Part shown: positions 1 to 5,329 of the stretch, piece after piece
Layout of the letters: the number at the start of each line of letters is the position of its first letter
Position numbering within the stretch: the stretch's first letter is position 1
Assembly: GCA_030539985.1 (NCBI GenBank)
Contig: JAUNXD010000122.1
Span: forward strand, 1 to 5,329
Source of the DNA: Methanobrevibacter sp.
Lineage (GTDB): Archaea > Methanobacteriota > Methanobacteria > Methanobacteriales > Methanobacteriaceae
Reading direction: 5' to 3'
Length of the DNA stretch: 5,329 nt
Made by a program: the position numbers and the translations under genes
Notes under the pieces: model-generated
What the model saw: the letters and a program-made list of their open reading frames with translations, nothing else
Databases searched by the model: none
Told to the model about the DNA's origin: nothing

Positions 1-40
1 TTAGGAGGATTCTATTCCTCTTAATATTTCTTTTTTTTTT
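1..40 (+). terminator. Hairpin plus T-tract, probable terminator of an upstream plus-strand gene
   Basis: Bases 1-9 pair with 16-24 (core GAGGA at 5-9 with TCCTC at 16-20, extended by a G-U and three A-T pairs) around a 6-base loop. A T-rich tract follows, including ten T in a row at 31-40. The T-run lies 3' of the hairpin only on the plus strand, so it would end a gene entering from the left. That gene would be convergent with the TPR gene, whose stop codon (39-41) touches the T-run. Archaeal termination depends mainly on the U-tract. The upstream gene is outside the window, so the target is inferred. Confidence 0.5.
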
Positions 41-1001
41 AATCTGAATTCAGTTTTCTGGTGTGGAGTTTATCTAGGATTTCAAGCTGGTAAGGCTTGA
101 CTTTTGCTTCGCATTTTCTTATTTTCAAAAGCTCATCAAAGCATTCCAGAGCGCTTTCAAGTCTGTTAACTCTTCTTAAGGTCAGTGCCTTGTTGAATAA
201 TGCGTAATGGTAACGGCTATTAATTTTTAAACATCTGTCAAAGTATCTTATCGCTTCATCATATTCGTCAAATCCGAATAGTATATATCCCTTTTGGTTT
301 AATGTGTCTATATCTTTTTTGTCATGTTCCAGAATGATTTCTGTCAATTTTAAAGCTTTTTTCGGATTTTCCTCAATCAGCAATGCCCTCAGACTTTGAA
401 GCTTCAGATTGTCTATTTTGGTGTTTTTGAATTTGGGAGCCTTGAAGAGGAATTCCTTTTGCAGAATCATGTTTATCTCATTGATTAGGGATAATGCGAA
501 GTCTTCGCAGATTGGATCTTTTGATATTGATTCGCTGTAGCAGTCCAGTGCATCCCATAATTTGCCTTCATTTTTATACTCTATTCCTTTTTTGATGATG
601 GCATTGGCCTCGCAGGTAAACTCGCTATCCTCATTATCGTTAAGTATTTCGCAAATTTCATTTTTAAGAATGTCGATGATGCTTTTCATTTTGATGTTGG
701 TGTGAACTGCCTTGTTGTAGTATTCCATGGCTTTCTTATATTCCTTTTTATTTTTAAGTATTATTCCCTTGTTTATCAGTGCGGTTGAATTTTCCTCGAT
801 GGTTAATGATTTGTCGAAATAGATTTCTGCCTCGTTGAATTTATTCAGTTTTATCAGTGCGGATCCCTTGCCGTTTAGAGCGTCAACGTTTTCAGGTTCA
901 ATTTCAAGGATTTCGTTAAAAATTATTATGGCCTTGTCGGTGTCGTTTTGAATCAGTTCAAAGGCGTCATTCAGTTTCTTGTCTAGGTATTCATCTAACA
1001 T
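39..1001 (-). CDS. Tetratricopeptide-repeat (TPR) protein
   Basis: This is a 320-residue protein made almost wholly of TPR helical hairpins, which usually act as protein-protein interaction scaffolds. Repeats are visible at about residues 6-36, 40-70, 74-103, 137-170, 210-235 and two near 238-305. The clearest carry the TPR pattern of small and aromatic residues, such as GKGSALIKLNKFNEAEIYFD and QKGYILFGFDEYDEAIRYFD. A less regular helical stretch (about 104-136 and 170-205) separates the N- and C-terminal groups. There is no signal peptide, transmembrane segment or catalytic domain, so it is probably cytosolic. The start is taken as the ATG at 1001. A TTG at 1019 would add six residues, but neither start has a convincing Shine-Dalgarno. 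The gene diverges from the winged-helix/FHA and kinase genes, which makes a shared pathway possible but unproven. The specific function is unknown. Confidence 0.88.
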   Translation of the reverse strand: MLDEYLDKKLNDAFELIQNDTDKAIIIFNEILEIEPENVDALNGKGSALIKLNKFNEAEIYFDKSLTIEENSTALINKGIILKNKKEYKKAMEYYNKAVHTNIKMKSIIDILKNEICEILNDNEDSEFTCEANAIIKKGIEYKNEGKLWDALDCYSESISKDPICEDFALSLINEINMILQKEFLFKAPKFKNTKIDNLKLQSLRALLIEENPKKALKLTEIILEHDKKDIDTLNQKGYILFGFDEYDEAIRYFDRCLKINSRYHYALFNKALTLRRVNRLESALECFDELLKIRKCEAKVKPYQLEILDKLHTRKLNSD

Positions 1002-1020
1002 ATTATCCGTTATTAACAAT

Positions 1021-1034
1021 TTTATTATATCTTA
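1021..1034 (-). promoter_or_regulatory. Candidate TATA box for the TPR gene
   Basis: Read on the minus strand, this stretch is TAAGATATAATAAA, similar to an archaeal TATA element. Its centre is about 26 bases upstream of the ATG at 1001, the usual TATA-to-start-site distance. Transcription could therefore begin at or near the start codon, giving a leaderless or very short-leader mRNA and explaining the missing ribosome site. A second TATA-like stretch at 1073-1084 (minus strand) is an alternative that would give a leader of about 50 bases. The surrounding AT-richness makes such matches cheap. Confidence 0.35.
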
Positions 1035-1103
1035 TTGTTAAATTGGATAAAGGGTTTAATTGTAAAGTAAATTCTTTATATTTATCATTGCATATGATGA
1101 ATC

Positions 1104-1129
1104 AAATGGTGATTAGGCCATTTTTTCTT
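1104..1129 (+). other. Hairpin followed by T-run, unexplained
   Basis: AAATGG (1104-1109) pairs perfectly with CCATTT (1118-1123) across an 8-base loop, and six T follow from 1121. It looks like a weak terminator on the plus strand, but no plus-strand gene is visible upstream within the gap. It could end a short RNA or block read-through from antisense transcription of the TPR gene. It could also be chance in AT-rich DNA. Confidence 0.25.
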
Positions 1130-1167
1130 AAAAATTATCGCTTTGATTAAAGCATTTTATTTAGTTG

Positions 1168-1193
1168 AATTAAATATCAATTAAATTAAATAT
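1168..1193. repeat. Short direct repeats in the promoter region
   Basis: The ten-base word AATTAAATAT occurs at 1168-1177 and again at 1184-1193, 16 bases apart. A related word, TTTAAATAT, occurs at 1215-1223 and 1227-1235, 12 bases apart. Both pairs lie upstream of the winged-helix/FHA gene. They could be operator half-sites or TATA-like elements. The low sequence complexity makes chance a serious alternative. Confidence 0.3.
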
Positions 1194-1226
1194 ATTCTAT
1201 AAATATTAATAATTTTTAAATATCTG

Positions 1227-1238
1227 TTTAAATATAAT
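1227..1238 (+). promoter_or_regulatory. Candidate TATA box for the winged-helix/FHA-kinase operon
   Basis: TTTAAATATAAT resembles an archaeal TATA element. A start about 25 bases downstream would fall near 1258-1262, leaving a leader of roughly 15 bases that still contains the GGAG ribosome site at 1264. The similar word at 1215-1223 is an alternative. Confidence 0.35.
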
Positions 1239-1263
1239 TAGTATTAAATTTGGCTTAATTAAT

Positions 1264-1267
1264 GGAG
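1264..1267 (+). promoter_or_regulatory. Ribosome binding site GGAG for the winged-helix/FHA gene
   Basis: GGAG ends 8 bases before the ATG at 1276, a normal spacing for pairing with the 16S rRNA 3' end. It supports that ATG as the start. Confidence 0.75.
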
Positions 1268-1275
1268 TTTGTATA

Positions 1276-2061
1276 ATGAGTGATTTGGAAACAATTAAAA
1301 CCACCATATTGGATTTGTCCGATGAAAATCTGATATCTACCAAATTGGCAGCTGTCAACAATGAAGTACGTTTTTCAATACTTGAAATTTTAAGGGATTT
1401 CCAGAAAAATAACGGTGACAAGGACCCTTTATACTCACGTGAAATCAACGGTATTCTTTTAAACAATTACAATATCGACATCACTCCCCAGATGTTGGGT
1501 CAGCATTTAAAGCAGCTGGTTCAATCAGGCTTGATTGAAGAGGTTGTCGTTAAAAAGGAAGTTCCAAACAAAATTGGCCGTCGAAGCGTCAAGGCATATG
1601 TCCTTAAGGTGGATGCCTTTGAAGACTTGTTTTTGGAAGTCACATTCCTTTCCGATGAGCTTCTCTCATTTTTGAAGCTCTACAAGAACAATCAGAAGTA
1701 TCATGACGGCAAGCACTGTGTTTTGACAATATTCAATGGTGTAGATAAGGGAAAAACATTTAAAATCAACAAGAATGAAGTCGTATTGATTGGACGAAAG
1801 GATAATTTCAAGCCGACCGATTTCGGATCATTCACCATCCTTCTGGACAACAGCTATTCTACAGTTTCCAACATTTCAAAACCTCACCTGAAGATTTTCT
1901 TCAAGGATGATGACTGGTGGATTTTGGATGAATCCAGCTCAAACGGTACTTTCATTGCCGATAAAAAGGTACCGTCAGGTGTTGTAACCAAATTAACAAA
2001 CAATTCATTTTTAAAATTATCCAGAGGACATGGCGCTGCAGTTATCTTCTGTTCATATTGA
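1276..2061 (+). CDS. Winged-helix (ArsR-like) transcription regulator with C-terminal FHA domain
   Basis: This 261-residue protein has two domains. Residues about 20-112 form an ArsR-type winged helix: a first helix around NNEVRFSILEILRD (28-41), a probable recognition helix around ITPQMLGQHLKQLVQSGLI (69-87), and a basic wing with GRRSVKAYVL (101-110). Residues about 148-258 form an FHA domain, a phosphothreonine-binding fold. Its landmarks are GRK (173-175), SKPH (201-204, in place of the usual S-R-x-H) and SSNGTF (221-226). A helical connector (about 113-140) joins them. No membrane segment is seen. The kinase gene follows 30 bases downstream on the same strand, so the two are probably co-transcribed and the FHA domain probably binds a threonine phosphorylated by that kinase. 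Coupling of FHA to a DNA-binding domain is known from EmbR of Mycobacterium, which is controlled by the kinase PknH; that DNA-binding domain is of a different type. Target genes are unknown. Confidence 0.9.
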   Translation: MSDLETIKTTILDLSDENLISTKLAAVNNEVRFSILEILRDFQKNNGDKDPLYSREINGILLNNYNIDITPQMLGQHLKQLVQSGLIEEVVVKKEVPNKIGRRSVKAYVLKVDAFEDLFLEVTFLSDELLSFLKLYKNNQKYHDGKHCVLTIFNGVDKGKTFKINKNEVVLIGRKDNFKPTDFGSFTILLDNSYSTVSNISKPHLKIFFKDDDWWILDESSSNGTFIADKKVPSGVVTKLTNNSFLKLSRGHGAAVIFCSY

Positions 2062-2079
2062 TTAGATTTCACGTCTAAT
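2061..2079 (+). other. Small stem-loop between the FHA and kinase genes
   Basis: ATTAGA (2061-2066) pairs perfectly with TCTAAT (2074-2079), with a 7-base loop. It starts at the last base of the upstream stop codon and ends two bases before the GGTGA of the next gene. With no T-run after it, it is unlikely to be a terminator. It could adjust translation or stability of the kinase part of the mRNA. It is short and AT-rich, so stability is modest. Confidence 0.35.
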
Positions 2080-2081
2080 TC

Positions 2082-2086
2082 GGTGA
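2082..2086 (+). promoter_or_regulatory. Ribosome binding site GGTGA that selects a TTG start
   Basis: GGTGA matches the anti-Shine-Dalgarno of methanogen 16S rRNA (reading CACC) and ends 5 bases before the TTG at 2092. The first ATG in this frame (2116) has no such site in front of it, so TTG is preferred. A GTG at 2083 lies inside the site itself and is rejected as the start. Confidence 0.7.
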
Positions 2087-2091
2087 TTAAT

Positions 2092-5000
2092 TTGGAATTT
2101 AGCAAAGTAAAGTCAATGGTCGATGAATCTTTTAATGGCCAGTATGAAGTTAAAAAATTCTTGGGAGCCGGATCGTTTGCAGAGGTGTATCTGGTAAGGC
2201 ATAACTTTTTAGATGACCTGAGGGCTATGAAAATCGTCAAGGAGCCTCTAACATCAAATTTTCCAGATACCGAAATTTTTTGTGAAGTCAAAATCGCCAC
2301 ACGCCTGAGGCATGAAAACATAATCAGCATATACGATGCAGGGGTGATTTCAAAGAATAATCTTGCTTATTTTGTAATGGAATATGTTGCGGGAGGAGAC
2401 CTGGAACAGTATTTGAATTCATTCACCGCTTCAAACTCATCCGTACCGGTTAATCGTGTTTTGGATTTCACAAGACAGATTCTTAATGGTCTAAATACTC
2501 TGCACAAATCCAAACCTTCCATTGTCCACAGGGATTTGAAATTGAATAATATTCTCCTCAGCTATGGCGCAGATGGGGAAATCATACTTAAGATATCTGA
2601 TTTCGGCATTGCAAAAGAGGTGACAACATCCATTTCCGGTGCTGACATTGAGGGAACAAGGCCGTACATGGCTCCCGAATCATTTAACGGGGTCGTCTCA
2701 ACAATGGCAGACATTTATGCCGTTGGGGTAATATTCTATCAACTGCTGACCAATCGTTTCCCATATGATTTTGAAGAATTTGATTTGGAAGACATTTTGG
2801 ATTTAAAGCCATGGAAATCTCCGATGAAGCCTCCAAGCTATTATAATGACAACGTTTCAAAGCAACTTGATGAAATTGTAATGAAATGTCTCAACGTTAA
2901 TCCTAACGAGAGATATCAGGATGCATCAGAACTGTTGGAGGATGTAAATGCAATCATTGTCGATGAGTCAGATAATCCAAATCAGCCATTGGATTTTGAA
3001 TATGATGATTTTGTTGTAAACCCTCAGATTTTAAAGGCATTTTCACTTGCAAAACGAGAGAACGGATTAAATGAAGCTATTGAAATATTAGAAAATGAAG
3101 TTTTAAACGATTATGATATTAGGAAATATTATAGTGAAACATTGAGAATCTGGAAATCCGACATTCCAGATATGAAGCTGGTTTCAAAGGCATTCACTGT
3201 CAATCTGAGAGGAAAAAATTACAGGCTTGCATGTGACTTGCTTTTGGAGGCAATTGCATATGATCCTGCATTGAAAAACAGATATCAACATTACATTGAC
3301 TTGTGGAACATTTTCATTGAATTGGGAAGTGAAAGCAACCTCATAAAAGCGGTGATTGCTCTTGAGGAGCTGATGGACTCTGATGAGCGGATAAATGAAA
3401 TTTACTCTAATGTTATTAATACTTTAAAAACCTATTCGGTTTCAGAAATTGTCAAAGAGGCAATTCGTCTGGCAGGCTTGAACAGTTTGGCCGATGCATC
3501 CAAGTTGATGGAGTTTGCAGTTGTCTGCGATTCAAGGATAAGTGATGAATATTCCTACAATCTGTTTTTATGGAAACAGAACATGAAATCAGATTATAAT
3601 ACCGGTTTGAATTCAGATGGCACCACAATTGATTATGCAATAGATTTAGGTACTGTCGATTCACTTATTTCATATTATAATGATGGTGAACCGATAATAA
3701 TCAAAAATCATAGCACCGGTGAGGATTTCACCCCTTCTGCAGTTCTCATTGATGAAAATAATATTGTTCATGTGGGTCATGACGCTAAAAATGCCATTTT
3801 GGTTGATGTGAATAATGCAATTACAGAATTCAAGCATAATATGGGATTTTCACTTCCTTTCCGATTCGAAAAAACATCAAGATACCTTTATCCTGAAGAA
3901 CTGTCTGCTGAAGTGCTTAAAGATTTAAGGTTTTCTGTTTTCAAGCAATGCGGTGCTGACATTGAGGATGCGGTCATCTGCGTTCCTTCAAATTCAAATC
4001 CTTTAAAGACAAGGGCGGTTAATGATGCGGCCCGTCTTGCAGGATTCAAATCATTTAACCTTGTCCTGGAGCCGATTGCAGTTGGAATGGCATATGATTT
4101 AAAATCATTTGAAGGCGAAACCTGGATGATTTATGATCTTGGAGGAGGAACGTTCAACGCCTCACTTATTAAAAGCAATGGGGATGACATTGAGCTAATT
4201 GCAACAATGGGATTGGACAATCTTGGAGGCAATGTGTTTGACTGGAAAATTGTCGAAAGGCTTTTCATTCCTAAAATCATTGACGATTTGCATCTAGACG
4301 ATTTGAAAAGGAATAACATTAAATATGCTGACGTTTATTCAAAACTAAAACAGGCTGGTGAGATGGCTAAAATTGAATTGTCAAAACTTGATGAGGCAAA
4401 TATTCATATTAATAACCTTTTCGACGGTTATGATTTCACATACACTTTAAAACGTGATGAATTCAGACAAATCATAAGGCCGCTTGTTAAAAACACCTTT
4501 GATTTGTGCAATGAACTGCTTGAGAACAATCACTTGTCCGGAAGCGATATTGATAAAATCGTCATGGTAGGCGGGTCATGCCTCAATCCTTTAATAAAAC
4601 AATTTATTGGGGAGAACTTTGAAACCTCCATTGAGGACAGCTTAAATCCTTTGACTGTTGTAAGTCGTGGTGCAGCCATTTATGCCGGAAGCCTTGAAAA
4701 ACCACCTTCAAAACCTGTTGAAAATATATTTTCATTGATAATAGGTAAGACTAAAGGCAGACTGTTCAGTTTGGATTCCACATTTCTCTTTTTAGGTTTT
4801 GTGGCAGAAGTTACAAAAGGTGGCGCTGATTCATTTAAAATCCCTGTAAATCCTGACGGAACATTTAAAATCGAATTTGATACAGATGATTATACAGTCA
4901 AAATATTCAATAAGAATAATGAAATCCGGTTGGATAAGGTATTTAAATCAAAATCTTGTGATTTGAATCATTCCAAATTAAATGAGGAGTATAAAAACTT

Positions 5001-5329
5001 ATTGAATCGATTGGATAACCTAACAGATTTCGAAAATGGCAAAATCATCAGATACGCTGAAAGATTAACCCGACTGTCTGAAACTGATTTGGATGCCTTA
5101 AATCCTGCAGCATCATGTTTGGCTGAACTTGAAGCATTGATAAACGGTCATGAAAATGATTTCAGATTCTTTTCTCTTCTTGAAAACGTTGAAAATAAAA
5201 TCGCAATTGCTGAAAAGAATGAATTGTTTGACGTATCATATGATTTAAATGAAATCGTTGAAAACAGGGATTTCAACGCTTTAAACGATATCTATCATCA
5301 GCTTATTGAAAAATATGTTTCCTTAAACA
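2092..5329 (+). CDS. Ser/Thr protein kinase fused to Hsp70/DnaK-like ATPase (partial, runs off right edge)
   Basis: The frame is open for 1079 codons with no stop. Residues 18-290 form a full eukaryotic-like protein kinase: glycine loop GAGSFAEV (25-32), ATP-binding lysine K47, helix-C glutamate E65, HRDLKLNN with catalytic D148 and N153, DFG (170-172), APE (194-196), D207 and R274. All catalytic residues are present, so it should be active. Residues about 300-505 are alpha-helical and TPR-like. Residues about 513-870 are an Hsp70-type nucleotide-binding domain: phosphate-1 motif DLGTVDS (518-524), K581 (like DnaK K70), LEPIAVGMAY with E660, phosphate-2 motif DLGGGTFN (682-689), DNLGG (709-713), GEMAKIEL (756-763), adenosine motif VGGS (826-829) and RGAA (859-862). 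After 870 come a small beta-rich part (about 886-950) and charged helices to the edge. The canonical Hsp70 peptide-binding domain is not recognisable. No membrane segment is seen, unlike PknB-type receptors. Probable role: a cytosolic kinase controlled by a chaperone-like sensor and paired with the upstream FHA regulator. The substrate is unknown and the C-terminus is missing. Confidence 0.92.
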   Translation, partial: MEFSKVKSMVDESFNGQYEVKKFLGAGSFAEVYLVRHNFLDDLRAMKIVKEPLTSNFPDTEIFCEVKIATRLRHENIISIYDAGVISKNNLAYFVMEYVAGGDLEQYLNSFTASNSSVPVNRVLDFTRQILNGLNTLHKSKPSIVHRDLKLNNILLSYGADGEIILKISDFGIAKEVTTSISGADIEGTRPYMAPESFNGVVSTMADIYAVGVIFYQLLTNRFPYDFEEFDLEDILDLKPWKSPMKPPSYYNDNVSKQLDEIVMKCLNVNPNERYQDASELLEDVNAIIVDESDNPNQPLDFEYDDFVVNPQILKAFSLAKRENGLNEAIEILENEVLNDYDIRKYYSETLRIWKSDIPDMKLVSKAFTVNLRGKNYRLACDLLLEAIAYDPALKNRYQHYIDLWNIFIELGSESNLIKAVIALEELMDSDERINEIYSNVINTLKTYSVSEIVKEAIRLAGLNSLADASKLMEFAVVCDSRISDEYSYNLFLWKQNMKSDYNTGLNSDGTTIDYAIDLGTVDSLISYYNDGEPIIIKNHSTGEDFTPSAVLIDENNIVHVGHDAKNAILVDVNNAITEFKHNMGFSLPFRFEKTSRYLYPEELSAEVLKDLRFSVFKQCGADIEDAVICVPSNSNPLKTRAVNDAARLAGFKSFNLVLEPIAVGMAYDLKSFEGETWMIYDLGGGTFNASLIKSNGDDIELIATMGLDNLGGNVFDWKIVERLFIPKIIDDLHLDDLKRNNIKYADVYSKLKQAGEMAKIELSKLDEANIHINNLFDGYDFTYTLKRDEFRQIIRPLVKNTFDLCNELLENNHLSGSDIDKIVMVGGSCLNPLIKQFIGENFETSIEDSLNPLTVVSRGAAIYAGSLEKPPSKPVENIFSLIIGKTKGRLFSLDSTFLFLGFVAEVTKGGADSFKIPVNPDGTFKIEFDTDDYTVKIFNKNNEIRLDKVFKSKSCDLNHSKLNEEYKNLLNRLDNLTDFENGKIIRYAERLTRLSETDLDALNPAASCLAELEALINGHENDFRFFSLLENVENKIAIAEKNELFDVSYDLNEIVENRDFNALNDIYHQLIEKYVSLN

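Larger units (their letters stand above)
1002..1275. other. Divergent AT-rich intergenic region
   Basis: This is the gap between the minus-strand TPR gene and the plus-strand winged-helix/FHA gene. No credible coding region lies in it. It holds TATA-like elements for both directions, a hairpin with a T-run (1104-1129), a small interrupted palindrome (ATCAT at 1084-1088 and ATGAT at 1094-1098), and short direct repeats at 1168-1193 and 1215-1235. Because the right-hand gene encodes a DNA-binding protein, this is the natural place for its operator, so autoregulation is a reasonable guess. Confidence 0.7.

Noticed and set aside
1094..1150. An 18-codon plus-strand open frame in the intergenic region
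   Set aside because: It has no ribosome site, is very short, and overlaps the hairpin with T-run. Nothing beyond an ATG and a stop supports translation.
1206..1466. Minus-strand open frame of 86 codons over the start of the winged-helix/FHA gene
   Set aside because: It lies antisense to a well-supported gene, has no recognisable domain, and extends into AT-rich promoter DNA.
1884..2330. Minus-strand open frame of 148 codons across the FHA-kinase junction
   Set aside because: It is antisense to the FHA domain end and the kinase start, both of which carry conserved motifs on the plus strand, so it is a shadow frame.
2950..3640. Possibility that kinase and Hsp70 are two adjacent genes or joined by an assembly error
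   Set aside because: The frame reads through without a stop, there is no ribosome site near an in-frame start before the Hsp70 part, and the intervening sequence codes for sensible helical protein with the same codon style.
3452..3664. Minus-strand open frame of 70 codons inside the kinase-Hsp70 gene
   Set aside because: It is antisense to the helical linker and phosphate-1 region, and its composition is unlike a real protein.
4131..4319. Minus-strand open frame of 62 codons inside the Hsp70 region
   Set aside because: It is antisense to the phosphate-2 motif of the Hsp70 domain and is low-complexity and Ser/Leu-rich, so it is a shadow frame.
1..5329. CRISPR arrays, insertion sequences, tRNA or rRNA genes
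   Set aside because: No regularly spaced repeats, transposase-like protein, terminal inverted repeats or structured RNA genes were seen on either strand.

Overview
The window holds three genes and a divergent promoter region. The DNA is AT-rich. The translation signals are GGAG and GGTGA with a TTG start, and the intergenic DNA contains TATA-like boxes. Together with the protein make-up (many TPRs, an ArsR-like winged helix fused to FHA, a eukaryotic-like Ser/Thr kinase), this fits a methanogenic archaeon of the Methanobacteriales (Methanobrevibacter or Methanosphaera type). That placement is an inference: no rRNA or other marker gene is present to confirm it.

Layout: bases 1-40 carry a hairpin followed by a T-run, which looks like the terminator of a plus-strand gene lying left of the window. 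A minus-strand gene (about 39-1001) encodes a tetratricopeptide-repeat protein. An AT-rich divergent intergenic region (1002-1275) follows. The plus strand then carries a two-gene unit. The first gene (1276-2061) encodes an N-terminal winged-helix DNA-binding domain joined to a C-terminal FHA phosphothreonine-binding domain. After a 30-base gap with a small stem-loop and a GGTGA ribosome site, the second gene starts at a TTG at 2092 and stays open to the right edge (5329).

The second gene is the most striking object here. It is one uninterrupted reading frame of at least 1079 codons. It joins a complete, apparently active Ser/Thr protein kinase (about residues 18-290), an alpha-helical TPR-like linker (about 300-505), a complete Hsp70/DnaK-type ATPase domain (about 513-870), and a short beta-rich then helical tail that does not resemble the usual Hsp70 peptide-binding domain. 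No transmembrane segment is visible, so the protein is probably cytosolic.

Working model (inference): the Hsp70-like and helical modules sense a cellular state or client protein, the kinase domain converts this to Ser/Thr phosphorylation, and the FHA domain of the neighbouring regulator reads the phosphothreonine and passes the signal to DNA. This would resemble the PknH-EmbR logic of mycobacteria, with a cytosolic chaperone-like sensor replacing a membrane receptor. The TPR protein on the other strand could be a scaffold or client-binding partner, but only its position suggests this.
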